Of a stretch of DNA of 64,000 nt, positions 1 through 11,918 are shown in pieces. Position numbers and translations under genes: made by a program. Location: the NCBI GenBank assembly GCA_051294375.1, contig CM119264.1, positions 21,341,045 through 21,405,044 of the forward strand. The letters run 5' to 3'. Source of the DNA: Paraspadella gotoi (lineage: Eukaryota; Chaetognatha). Every line of letters begins with the position of its first letter. Positions within the stretch are counted from its first letter, which is position 1. Below the pieces are notes generated by a model that was not told where the DNA came from, searched no databases, and was given only the letters and a program-made list of their open reading frames with translations.

Positions 1-278
1 GAGGGAGGAGGAAGAGGAGAAAGAGAAGGAAGAGGAGGGGCAGAAAAGGTGTGAGATGGGCCATTTAATGGATCGACCACGAAGGAGGTCTGTGAGAAAA
101 CGGGTGAGTCTTTGGCAGATGGGAGGCTGGCAAGTCCAAACGTGAAAAAAAAATCCGATTAGAATTAAGAGGAAAGGGAGATAAGAATTAAGGATGGTAA
201 TAAAATAATTGCAGGCCGAGAACTGGCGGGAGATAGAAATGGATTATTAAGTGTCGAGTTTGAGTTTTTAGCCTTTTA
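1..278. other. GA-rich lead-in, no gene seen
   Basis: Purine-rich sequence to the left of the duplicated unit. It is present only once in the window, as expected for the unique end of a contig whose remainder overlaps the next one. No splice-bounded open frame or RNA gene is visible. Confidence 0.5.
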
Positions 279-1081
279 GACAAACGACAAATAACAAATG
301 TTAAGTCAACAAACGCTGCAACAAAGAGATTCTAAAAATCGCTCAAAAATTAAAATGCCAGTAGTTTTTGAGTATTTCGATTTATATTGTGCTCGGATCT
401 CCGCAGTATTCACTGTATTTCCTTCATTCCGCGACCGACCTCTTCTGCCCCGCGAAAAATCTTTCCAGGATTCGCCCTCTAGCGGAAAAAAAAAGTGATC
501 CCGACTCTGGCGAGAAACCTTTGCACTTTTCGGTGCCCAATCTCTCATAAATCCGTCCGGAGATTTCTCACGGGGGAAAAAGGATGGATTCAGGTGAGAG
601 GAAAAAAGGGGTTGGTGGAGAAGGGAGAAAGGGGAAGAGAGAAGAGGAGAAAAAAGGGGTTGGTAGAGGTAGGGGAGGGCGAAGAGAGAGGAGGAGAAAA
701 AAGGGGTTGGTGGAGGTAGAGGGAAGGGGGAAGAGAGAGGAGGAGAAAATGAGGGAAATGAAAGGAGGAGACGGAATACTAGGAAAACCTAGGAGAGAAG
801 GAAAAAATGGGCCAGTCCGGAAGGGGCCGTAAGTAGTAGAAGAGAAAAAAGAACAATTGGAATTCAAATATGAGAAAAGGGAGACTACATGGCCGAAAAA
901 ATGAGAAAAGGTAAAATTGGAAAAAGAAAGGACGAAATTTAATCGGCTAAAACAAAAAAAGGACTTTGAGTTTCATCGTGGCAGAAAATTATGGAAATGG
1001 ATCAAGGAAACGAAAGCAGTGGAAAAATTAAAAAACAAAGACAGACAGATGGACCAATGGATATTTGGCGGTGGATGAAAC

Positions 1082-1483
<402 letters not shown>

Positions 1484-1744
1484 TATTCTTTGCGAGTATT
1501 AAAATAAGCTTCACTGTGTAACACTCGTCCCGATTCATCAGTTTAATCTTTCAAATAAGAAATTTCTCTTGCAAACAACTTACGGTCAATTTCCGCAACA
1601 TCGCGCCAACAACGACAAAAGGCAGCAGCAGTAGCAGCAGCAACATATTTTTTCCCTTCGCAGCTGTGCTAGTTTTTTCTGCGCGCCCTGAATTTTCGGT
1701 TCGGGCCATTGAATTCCTCGTCGCGACTCTCTCTCATTTTCTGA

Positions 1745-1748
<4 letters not shown>

Positions 1749-1822
<74 letters not shown>
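1749..1822. repeat. (CT)n tract
   Basis: Nearly pure CT dinucleotide repeat followed by a long T run at 1880-1898. The corresponding part of copy 2 (11150-11260) is pyrimidine-rich but irregular. Confidence 0.85.
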
Positions 1823-1823
<1 letters not shown>

Positions 1824-2019
1824 TCTCAATCTCCTTCCCCTACTCACCGCGAAATTATTTTCTTTCCCATTTCTTTTCTTTTTTTTTTTTTTTTTTTTAT
1901 CAAAAGATCTAAAAGATAAAAAAAAGGAAAAAGAAAACAGAAACTAAATCAAAACAAATGACTCGAAAGTGAAGGGCCAATAAAAACGGAAAGAAAATGG
2001 AAGCAAGACAAGTTGTTGA

Positions 2020-2210
2020 TCGGTTATCTCGCCGGAAGCGATAACCATATCTCACTGTCGTCGTCGGACGCCTGGCTTTTATCGAGGGACTTCCCCAGCC
2101 ATTCACCTCGAAGGAGCGCTCCCCTCTCCGTCTCTATTTAGCTCAACGACGACCGACGGTTCGGGATAATCTCTCCTACGCGGTTCAGCTTATCTTTTAG
2201 ATTATCAACC
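2020..2210. promoter_or_regulatory. Cluster of GATA-type motifs
   Basis: An inverted pair GGTTATC ... GATAACC lies at 2022-2046, followed by GGATAATC near 2163 and CTTATC plus ATTATCAACC at about 2188-2208. Five GATA/TATC cores in under 200 bases, two of them in a symmetric pair, resemble a GATA-factor enhancer. The cluster overlaps the possible exon at 2024-2133, so part of it may be coincidence. Confidence 0.25.
2024..2133 (-). CDS. Possible last exon of a minus-strand gene (copy 1)
   Basis: On the minus strand an acceptor-like TAAATAG precedes a frame that reads TERGALLRGEWLGK, then SLDKSQASDDDSEIW, and stops after LPAR. The frame is Ser/Asp-rich and looks coded rather than repetitive. 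The sequence is identical in copy 2, so it has escaped the indels that break neighbouring frames. Against it, the pyrimidine tract before the acceptor is poor and no AATAAA follows. A competing overlapping frame starts MNGWGSPSIKARRP. It would lie downstream of the minus-strand exon at 5304-5469 if both belong to one gene. Function unknown. Confidence 0.3.
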
Positions 2211-2499
2211 TTTTTTATTTTTTTGACTGTAAGTGCAATTTCCTCTCACTATTATGTGTGTCGAGAGTTTTGGTGCTGCTCTCGTTGTGGTATACGTACA
2301 TAATATTTGCTCAATATATCGGAGTTGTACACTTTACAATGATAAATGTACAACAATTGTATTTTATTTTTTATATAAAAAATCCTGTAACTCCCCTACG
2401 GCCCTCCACCCACCACGGCAACCGTCCCTAATTATTTTATTTTATGTTATATTCTCAATTCTCTCTCTCCCTCCGCCCTTCTTCGCGCCCTTCTCTCGC

Positions 2500-2807
2500 C
2501 GGTCGGTCGGTCGGTCGGTCGGTCGGTCGGTCGGTCGGTCGGTCGGTCGGTCGTCGGTCGGTCGGTCGGTCGGTCGTCGGTCGGTCGGTCGGTCGGTCGG
2601 TCGTCGGTCGGTCGGTCGGTCGGTCGGTCGGTCGGTCGGTCGGTCGGTCGGTCGCTCGGTCGGGTCGGTCGGTCGGTCGGTCGGGTCGGTCGGCGTCGGT
2701 CGGTCGGCTGTCGGTCGGTCGGTCGTCGGTCGGTCGGTCGGTCGTCGGGTCGGTCGGTCGGTCGTCGGTCGGTCGGTCGGTCGGTCGGTCGCGGTCGGTC
2801 GGTCGTC
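2500..2807. repeat. (CGGT)n tetranucleotide array
   Basis: About 300 bases of CGGT/GGTC units, with irregular shifts such as GTCGTC and GGGTC that look like consensus slippage. Translations give only (VGRS)n or (PTDR)n. In copy 2 the same place holds ten N (11909-11918), so the array length was evidently not resolvable. Confidence 0.95.
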
Positions 2808-4757
2808 TGAGGCGAATGATTCAGGGAATCGAATTTCCACTTGGAAACGGGCGTTGCTCTGAGGGACGAGCAATATCGGGTGATCGCTCGATTCAGCCAA
2901 GGGATAGTTTCTTTCTAAATAAATATTGGTACTTTGTTGACTTTTTTCAACCCATTACATTGCGATCTTTAAATAAGAGACTACTTTTATAGAACAATAA
3001 TTTGTATTATGTATATATTTGTTCTGCCTTAGATCTGCCACCATGCAGTTTTTCATTCTCGTTTACTCTTCCAAACTCCCAACTTTTCTGTTTTTATTCT
3101 CTCGCCCGATTTGGCGCACTTCGTCATTCCGCTCCTGTTCTCCAAATTTATTTTCAAAGACTCAATCTTTATCTCTTTATCTCTTCTCTGCTCCACGAAC
3201 ATTTGAAACGACGAAAACTCGAAACCCAAGAATAAAGCGAGAAAAGATATCTGACATCGAACACGAATTTCTCTTTTGCGACGGCTCACTGAGGCCCTTA
3301 CCAGTTACCATATCATACTCTCACCCAGCTTCTCCTTTAGAAAAAATTTTCTAATCTTCGAATCTCACTGCTACTAGTACCCTTTCTCAGCGGGCGTCTT
3401 CTGCCTTCCAACCCTCAATGCTTTTTATTTCCGTTCTAACCCGGTTCCATCTTAATTCATCCCTGTTACTCCGCCCTCTTATTCCCGTCGAGTCATTCCC
3501 CCCCCTCTCGTCTTCTCATCTCAGTCCCCGTCACCCTTTTCGCATCCCGCTCCTCGCTCCCAACTGCCCTCCTTCCGTGGTCCCGGTTCCATCGTGGCCC
3601 GAAATCGTTTATCAAATTCCTTGTCGTCATAACGACGAGAAAATTATCGACAGATGGAAATGCGATCCGGGGACGGGGAGGTGGAGATGGTGCTGGAAAA
3701 TCGAGATGGAAAAATATGGGACGGTTGGAAGCGATGAAAAGCTTACCTCCAAAACAAAGAGTTGAAAAAAAGCCGAGTTGATACTTGATAAACCAACGCT
3801 TCTTCGCGTTTGTATTTTTTATTTCATTTTCAAAAGAAAAGCAGATTCCTGTTTTGTATCCCCCGTTTTACCCGGAATTACCTTCACGCAGGAGACGGGA
3901 TCGGTTAACACCCCAAAAAGAGGACGGAGTTGTTGCTGGGGCCAAATCGCGCGCGGGCAACCGGCTGGGAAAACACATAAGCAGTTGCGCCCCCTCTCTT
4001 TCTCCCACGCCCCCTCCCCTAAACCAAGCGCGCGTTCGAGTTTGGCATTGACGTCGAAACAAGTTATTGCATTTGCAGCGAAGCAGGCAGAAGGGACCTG
4101 GTAGACGCAGGGGTAAGGGAGCAGGGGAGGACATACAGAGAGAGGGGCGAGCCCACGGGTGGTAAAGAACGGGAAAAATAGAAAAAAAAAAAAACAAAAA
4201 AAAAACAAAAAAAAACAACAACAACAACGAAATTGGGTCGTTATGATGTGGTCTCAGACTTTTCGGAGACTTGAATTCACAGAAAGAAATTATTGCGAGA
4301 TGAAAAGGTGTGTTAGATATCTTAGTGCTTTCCTCTCTGGCGATAGTTGTTAAATATCACTGTAAGCGAATCTTTAATTAAAAAATGAAATTACAAATTT
4401 GTTTTTAAAAAAACGTTTTTATCATTGAAAAGACGCAAAGCCAATTCAAGGTCGGGGTTAGGAAAGTGGGTGGCGTGGATAGGAAAAAAAAGGTGGCTGA
4501 CCAAAATAAAAAAAAAACAGACCCTTAGAGAAAATTGAGGATGGGTTTTACAGATGAAATCACCGTAAAAGGTATGCAAGATAATGACAATGTACAGTAA
4601 CTATGAAAAACTGTTGTGCTTAAATAAGAAAGAGGTTTAAATGTGAACGGTTTCCCGCGTATGTGAAACGAGATTACCGGTCATAAAGTATGTATACCTT
4701 TAAATGAATTTAAATCATACAAATGCAAAATGAAATAATGAGGGAGGAAAAAAATAC

Positions 4758-4761
<4 letters not shown>

Positions 4762-4819
<58 letters not shown>

Positions 4820-4840
4820 AGAGAGAGAGAGAGAGAGAAA
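4762..4840. repeat. (GA)n tract (copy 1)
   Basis: GA dinucleotide repeat with GAGGAG and GAAGAG interruptions, retained almost unchanged at 13840-13918 in copy 2. Purine-rich sequence continues to about 5295 without a credible gene. Confidence 0.85.
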
Positions 4841-5303
4841 GAAAGTCGTAAAAAAATTACGTGGAAAAAGTTACACTCTGAGATTGGCGATGAAGGAAGA
4901 GGAAACGAGAAGAACAAACAACGACACCATGAACTTGAGCAAACGGAAGAAAAAAAAGGAAAAAAGAAAAGAAAAAAATAGAAAGAAGAAAGAAAACGGA
5001 ACCAATCCAGAAGTAATAAAAGAAAGAGGGAAGCGAACTACGCGGCAGTAAAAGTGAGGCGAAAGGGCAAAAAAGGATGAAAGCGAAGGAGAGAACAAAC
5101 AAAAGAGCCAGGGTAAAGCATCAGGTAAAACGAAATGAAAGGAAGCGAGAAAAAAGAAGAGAGAGAAAAAAAAATATAAAGAGAAAGAGAAAGAGAGATA
5201 GAAAGAAAGAGAAAGTCACAGCCAGGCAGGTAGACATCAGACAGAGAGACAGTCGAAGAGCGACAGAAAGCGAGAGAGACAGAAAAGGGAATAAGAATGA
5301 GAC

Positions 5304-5469
5304 CGCCCATATTTGCGGATGATTTGCGGAACGAGATCCGGCGTCGATTTCCAGCGACTACTTCCGGTTTGGTTCCACGATTTCCGGTTCGGTTCTTCAA
5401 GTTCCGGTTTGGTTCCACCCCCTACGCCGGCTCCATTCCATCGACGTTTGTCGCCATCCTCCTGACGTT
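5304..5469 (-). pseudogene. Minus-strand exon with 7-residue repeats, frame broken in copy 1
   Basis: Counterpart of the exon at 14389-14558. The minus strand has a long pyrimidine run and acceptor CTACAAG, then the repeat region. Relative to copy 2 it lacks bases within the 21-nt units and near the 5' end, so the GTKPE-type repeat is interrupted by frameshifts and reads NRNLKNRTGNRGTKPEV. The differences sit in short homopolymers and look like sequencing error rather than decay of a real pseudogene. Function unknown. Confidence 0.3.
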
Positions 5470-6290
5470 CTTGTAGAAGAAGACATTAAAGAAAAAAGGA
5501 AAAAAAAAGCGGATTCATTTGGTAGTCGGGTTTTTTTGGCGACGTTTTTGTCAAAGTTATCTCGAGATTGGAAAGAGAATGACAAGGATAAAGCCTCGAC
5601 AAATCCTCGGTTCCGTCGTCGTTGCGTTTCCTTTCAAAACAATTAACGACATCAATGCGAGAAAAACTTGAATTGATCTCAATTCCTGAAACTTAATGGA
5701 CGGAATAAGAACTTATTTGAGTAAAACTTATATATTAATAAAATATAAACTCTGATTAATCTCGACGCTAATGTATTGTACAAAATACAATGACCTCTCA
5801 AGAGAATTGATAAATGACTTTGTAAATTCAAAAATATATCTTGAATTTGTTTTTTAGCAATTGTACATCGAGATACTAAAGATTTACACTTTGATTTTTC
5901 ATCAACCTTATCATTCGAAAATGAAAAACGTTTCGTTCATTCTCGGCCAGGTTCCATTTATCTCTTTATCCATTTTTCACTTTTCACTTTCACTAGTCAC
6001 CCACTCCGCGATTCACTCATTTATTTCCAGCTCGGCCGAACATCGGGAAGGTGAGTTATCACGGAGCAAACTCATATTTTATGCAAGAACAAAAAAAAAA
6101 CAAACCAAAGATTCTTCGTCGGCATTCGTGCAAAGAGACTCCTTTCCCCCACACCATTCCCCCCCACCATTCCCCCCTAGTTACATGTGTTTCACTCTAG
6201 TTGCGACCGCAACTCTTCTATCCCTTCCTCCCCCCAAACCTTTTCCACGCGTTTCCCTCTCGTTACCCGTCGCAGATTTAAAACGTTAAA

Positions 6291-6440
6291 ATGGGAAATT
6301 TATGGCGCCGAAGCGATGTTACGGCGCGGCGGCCGACTGGCGCGGCGGGCGCCGGAACTTAGGCGACGCGCAGGTACGGCGTCTTATCGTCGTCGGCGTT
6401 GGTAACCACGGCAACGCGAAATCGTCGGGAGACGATGACG
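6291..6440. promoter_or_regulatory. GC-rich promoter-like patch with RFX X-box-like site (copy 1)
   Basis: A short, very CpG-rich island in AT-rich surroundings. It contains GTAACCACGGCAAC at 6402-6415, matching the RFX X-box (RTHNYYATRRNRAC) except for the central dinucleotide. On the plus strand an ATG at 6291 or 6302 runs to CAG|GTACGG at 6374; the frame from 6302 starts MAPKRCYGAAADWRGG. On the minus strand the patch is upstream of the repeat-bearing exon. Which direction it serves is open. In ciliated cells X-boxes mark ciliary genes, but nothing here proves that role. Confidence 0.4.
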
Positions 6441-7788
6441 CGAAGGGCGCCAGCGTCTCTGCATCTCTCTATCAATACATATAACTTCATCCCCAGATTC
6501 AAAAACCGAGTTAAAGATGTAGGGGGGGGGAGAATTTGACGGTTGAAAGGAATAAATCCCATCGAAATAAGCGGTAAAACCGAGAAAAGTCGATGGGGCG
6601 CGAAAGAAACGGCCTCTGAATGAAGAAGAGGGGAAAGAGTTAAGGGAGGTACATGCTGGTAGAATATGGAGACATATCACATGGATTGGCTTGTCGAAGT
6701 TAGGGTGACGTGGTGAGTAAATGAAGTGAGTAGTTGGGGACCGAAGCAACGTAATAGGGCGCGAAATGTTGCGACGTGGGGCTCATTTGATTGCCGGTGC
6801 AGGATTTGTCGCAGCTTGTGAGAAATGGAGAGACATTTCGAGTATTGGACTCCGGTCAGTGCGAAAGTCCAGACTGACCTTGACGCATTGACTCTCTACG
6901 ATTCCATAAGAACTATGATAAGAATGCTCTCTGACAGTCATCATCGATAATTGGTCAGTCTCTAGCGACAAGTGATTGAAATAGTCGAAATAATCCTATT
7001 TCGTTATTTTGATACAGAGAAAATGGTACAGAAAAATACCTGAGATTTATTTTTTTCATCATAAATAAAAAAGTGCTTAGCATCTGTTCACATCTCCAAA
7101 CCTCATTCCACATAATTACTATGACAACTGTTTTCATCCCTCAAAATAGTAAGAGGTTTCAACCCCACGCCCACCGAGAGTCGCCCTTCGTCTTTTTCCT
7201 TTTTCCTTCTTCTCTCTCGACGCTAAGGCAAGGAATCACGTGACATCTGGAGGGCAAAAAGAGATCACGGTCGCAAATGAGATTAGCAACGGCGTCGAGA
7301 TTATGGCAATAAAGGTGAGGATTAGCGACGGTGAGCTTGGGGGAGATAGCAATAAAGGTGAAGATTAGTGCCGGCAACATAGCCTATGTTTTTTTTTTTT
7401 CGTTTTTTTTTTTTAATCGGTCAGTTTTGATCGGCAAGGACCTTGTCGTTGTACTCCCTGATGAAAGTCATATTCTGCCAACAAAAGTTGTTCTAAATTT
7501 AAATTAAATTCACATTATTCATTTTAAATTTTAAGTTTTTAAAATTTTAAATCATCTCTCAACCATCAACCCGAACCTGACCGTACCGGACATTTACCTC
7601 AAATAAAATAAATTCTTATGATCCTCGACTGCTCCTCAAATCACTAATCTGACTTGGAAGCCGGAGTACAAGAGTCTTTGCGAATGTCCAGTCGAAACCG
7701 ATAGACGAGTGATTTTTTTTAAACCGAAAAAAGAAAAAAAAAAGTTCGGTCCGCCTTTAAAAACGAGAGCGACTCGAACGCGCTTCTC

Positions 7789-7797
7789 TATAAATAG
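7789..7797 (+). promoter_or_regulatory. TATA-box-like site
   Basis: TATAAATAG, a full TATA consensus, set in relatively GC-rich sequence (CGAACGCGCTTC just before). It is conserved in copy 2 at 16890-16898. No convincing first exon follows, so it may be chance. Confidence 0.25.
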
Positions 7798-8837
7798 CAT
7801 CAATCACGAAAGAAATATAGAAAACGAGACGAAGAGAGAGAAAAAAAAAACTTGAAAATTGTCCGTGAAGACTGCAGACGTGAGAAGCGGCAAAGATAAA
7901 AGGCTTCGCATCGGCGAAGGTTAATCACTATTAAACGTTCAGCTAGCTAGCTGTAGCTTGAAAATCTTAACGTTCATGAAATTGTTGGAGTGAGTAGACG
8001 AATTGCAACCACTGAAGAAATACATTGACTTGTTAAATAGCGAAACTAAATACGGTAAACATAAGGAGAAAATGTTAGGTTTTAAGTCGCCTCGGCAAAG
8101 CCAAAGTTCTGGTCTTCTTAAGAGGTCAAATCAAAGCAAAGTAACCTGAGTGCTTTCCTTGTTTTGGGGGGAAGTTGGGTGAAGTTAAGGTTGAATGGAA
8201 GAAGATAGAACGAAGCGGATTTTCCTTTAAATAATTAATGGGTGTTTATCCCTTCTGGTCGCAGGGAATAAACGCAGGGGAATGTGTCTGGCACTTGGGT
8301 CGCCATATGATCGGGTGCTGGTTTCTAGGGAAAACGCGAGAATAAAAATATAAAAAAAACATCATTGTTTTTACGTGTTTTTTTTTAATTCTCAAACTTT
8401 GGGTAAACTTTAGTACGGTAATGAAAATCCATATTTCACAGTCAAAATTATAATCATAATATAACGAAATATTCTAGGATCTTTCCAAAACCCTAGAAGT
8501 TATTAAATATTGCCATTGAAATCGTCAAATTAACTTTCATTTTCTTAAATCTTAAAAGTTATTCCTGATTTTGTATCCATTTCATCTGTGATCTGTGGTA
8601 AATGGTGATTCGGTCCCGGGATTCAGTGATTCGTCAAATGCTGTTGAGATTCCGAGATGGGATTTCGCGTTGAATTCGTCTCGGATTCGGTGATTCGTTT
8701 CTATCCCTGGAGAGATGGGAGGAACCCGTCAGCGCGACTCAATAATTCAGCAGCAAGAAAATGACGGAGGAAAAGAAAAGGAGAAGAGGAAAGAGAAAAG
8801 AGAAATGACGGAAGAAGAAACTTGAATCAAGAATGAG

Positions 8838-9363
8838 GAAGACTTGAAAGATTAACGGATGCGATTGCGGATTAAGGGTTCAAAAAAGAAGACGACTTGA
8901 AAGATAACAGATGCGATTAGTGGATTAAGGGTTCAAAAAGAAGAACACTTGAAAGATTAACGAATGCAATTGGCAGATTAAGGGTTCAAAAAGAATAAGA
9001 CTTGAAGATTAACGGATGCGATTGGCGGATTAAGGGTTCAAAAATAATAAGACTTGAAGATTAATGAATGCGATTGGCGGATTAAGGATTCAAAAGAAAA
9101 GATTGAAAGACTAATGGATGCGATTGGCGGATTAAGGGTCAAAAAGAGGAAGACTTGAAAGATTAACGGATGCAATTGGCAGATTAAGGGTTCAAAAGAA
9201 TAAGACTTGAAAGATTAAAGAATGTGATGGGTGGATTAAGAGTTCAAAAAGAAGAAGACTTGAAAGATTAACAGATGCGATTGGGGATTAAGGTTCAAAT
9301 AAAGAAGACTTGAAAGATTAACGGATGCGATTGGCGATGAAGGGTTCAAAAGAAGAAGAGTTG
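8838..9363 (+). repeat. 53-bp minisatellite, copy 1
   Basis: Tandem units built on GACTTGAAAGATTAACGGAT plus GCGATTGGCGGATTAAGGG and TTCAAAAAGAA. About ten units occur here, several shortened by one or two bases. Relative to copy 2 the second unit is missing, and most other differences are homopolymer deletions. Not coding in any frame over the whole array. Confidence 0.9.
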
Positions 9364-9623
9364 ATTGCGATTGAAAACAAAGACAATTTTGATTTTTTTT
9401 AACTTAGTTTGTCTTTCTTCTATACATTCTGTTTTTTTTTAAATTGCGTATTAGACAAAAAAAGGAAAATAAAACTAAAAAAAGACGTTAAATTGCTAAC
9501 CCTTACAATGAATATTTTTTGAGCAGAATTAGGAGAAATTTGGATTTTGGTGGAAGGCGGGTTGTTATAATTTGGGATTCACAGACCTCGATTCATCGAT
9601 AAGATTCGTTCGTCAATGTTTCA

Positions 9624-9648
9624 NNNNNNNNNNNNNNNNNNNNNNNNN
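9624..9648. other. Assembly gap, 25 N
   Basis: Twenty-five N separate the two copies of the 9.3-kb unit. This is the junction where an overlap was probably not merged. Confidence 1.
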
Positions 9649-10491
9649 GACAAACGACAAATAACAAATGTTAAGTCAACAAACGCTGCAACAAAGAGAT
9701 TCTAAAATCGCTCAAAAATTAAAATGCCCAGTAGTTTTTGAGTATTTCGATTTATATTGTGCTCGGATCTCCGCAGTATTCACTGTATTTCTTTCATTCC
9801 GCGACCCGACCTCTTCTGCCCCGCGAAAAATCTTTCCAGGATTCGCCCTCTAGCGGAAAAAAAAGTGATCCCGACTCTGGCGAGAAACCTTTGCACTTTT
9901 CGGTGCCCAATCTCTCATAAATCCGTCCGGAGATTTCTCACGGGGGAAAAAGGATGGAATTCAGGTGAGAGGAAAAAAGGGGTTGGTGGAGGAAGGGAGA
10001 AAGGGGAAGAGAGAAGAGGAGAAAAAAGGGGTTGGTGGAGGTAGGGGGAAGGGCGAAGAGAGAGGAGGAGAAAAAAGGGGTTGGTGGAGGTAGAGGGAAG
10101 GGGGAAGAGAGAGGAGGAGAAAATGAGGGAAATGAAAGGAGGAGACGGAATACTAGGAAACCTAAGCGAGAAGGAAAAAATGGGCCAGTCCGGAAGGGGC
10201 CGTAAGTAGTAGAAGAGAAAAAAAGAACAATTGGAATTCAAATATGAGAAAAGGGGAGACTAATGGCCGAAAAATGAGAAAAGGTAAAATTGGAAAAAGA
10301 AAAGGACGAAATTTAATCGGCTAAAACAAAAAAAGGACTTTGAGTTTCATCGTGGCAGAAAATTATGGAAATGGATCAAGGAAACGAAAGCAGTGGAAAA
10401 ATTAAAAAACAAAGACAGACAGATGGACCAATGGATATTTGGCGGTGGATGAAACGAGAGAGAGAGAGAGAAGATAGAGAGAGAGAGAGAG

Positions 10492-10544
<53 letters not shown>

Positions 10545-11443
10545 TGAGAGAGAGGAAGGCACGGTATCTATTTTCGGAATCAGATGTTTTATTCGCCTCT
10601 CTATCTCTCGATTTTTCACGGATCCTTTATACGTATCCTCTCCGTACCCTTCTCATTCCTCGCTTTTCTCTGAAGAGTTTTTCTCTCCATGAGCGACTCT
10701 GTGAATCTTCACGCAAGAACGCGTTCTCACGTCACATGGACGTCATCCATTCATTTTTTCTATTTGTCCTCGGGAGAGCGTGCAGAGAGTATGGACACGA
10801 GAGAGACGAGCAGAGAGAGCAGACGAGCAGCAGAGAGACGACGAGAGAGATGAGAGAGAGAGAGGAGAGAGAGGAGAGAAAAAATATTCTTTTGCGAGTA
10901 TTAAAAAGCTTCACTGTGTAACACTCGTCCCGATTTCACAGTCTAACTCTCTTCAAACTAAAAATTTCTTTGCAACACTTACGGTCAATTTCCGCAACAT
11001 CGCGCCCAACAACGACAAAAGGCAGCAGCAGAGCAGCAGACAACATATGTTTTCCCTCGCAGGGACTGTGCAGTTTTTTCTGCGCGCGCCTGATTTTCGG
11101 TTCGGGCCACTTGAATTCCTCGTCGCGACCCTCTCATTTCTGACTCCCTCCTCTTCTTCGTTCTCTCCTCCTCTCCTCTCTCTCTCTTCTCCTCCCCCCT
11201 CTCTCTCTCCTCCTCTCTCTCTCTCTCTCAATCTCTCTCGTTCTCTCTCCTTCTCAACCTCTACTCACCGCGAATTAGTTTTCTTTCCCATTTCTTTTCT
11301 TTTTTTTTTTTTTTTTATCAAAAAGATCTAAAAGATGAAAAAAAAGGAAAAAGAAAACAGAAACTAAATCAAAACAAATGACTCGAAAGTGAAGGGCCAA
11401 TAAAAACGGAAAGAAAATGGAAGCAAGACAAGTTGTTGATCGG

Positions 11444-11553
11444 TTATCTCGCCGGAAGCGATAACCATATCTCACTGTCGTCGTCGGACGCCTGGCTTTT
11501 ATCGAGGGACTTCCCCAGCCATTCACCTCGAAGGAGCGCTCCCCTCTCCGTCT
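11444..11553 (-). CDS. Possible last exon of a minus-strand gene (copy 2)
   Basis: Exact counterpart of the minus-strand frame at 2024-2133, reading EWLGKSLDKSQASDDD and ending in SLPAR before the stop. No base differs between the copies in the coding part. The same doubts apply: a weak pyrimidine tract and no recognised domain in about 36 residues. If the duplication is an assembly artefact, this and the copy-1 entry are a single locus. Confidence 0.3.
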
Positions 11554-11908
11554 CTATTTAGCGCAACGACGACCGATGGTTCGGGATAATCACCTCCGAC
11601 GCGGTTCAGCTTATCTTTTAGATTATCAACCTTTTTTATTTTTTTGACTGTAAGTGCAATTTCCTCTCACTATTATGTGTGTCGAGAGTTTTGGTGCTGC
11701 TCTCGTTGTGGTATACGTACATAATATTTGCTCAATATATCGGAAGTTGTACACTTTACAATGATAAATGTACAACAATTGTATTTTATTTTTTATATAA
11801 AAAATCCTGTAACTCCCCTACGGCCCTCCACCCACCACGGCAACCGTCCCTTAATTATTTTATTTTATGTTATATTCTCAAATTCTCTCTCTCCCTCCGC
11901 CTTCTTCG

Positions 11909-11918
11909 NNNNNNNNNN
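11909..11918. other. Assembly gap, 10 N
   Basis: Ten N stand in place of the (CGGT)n array found at 2500-2807 in copy 1. Confidence 1.

Noticed and set aside
2233-2992. VGRS/PTDR repeat frames of up to 209 codons on both strands
   Set aside because: Produced by the (CGGT)n array; all frames without stops are equally open.
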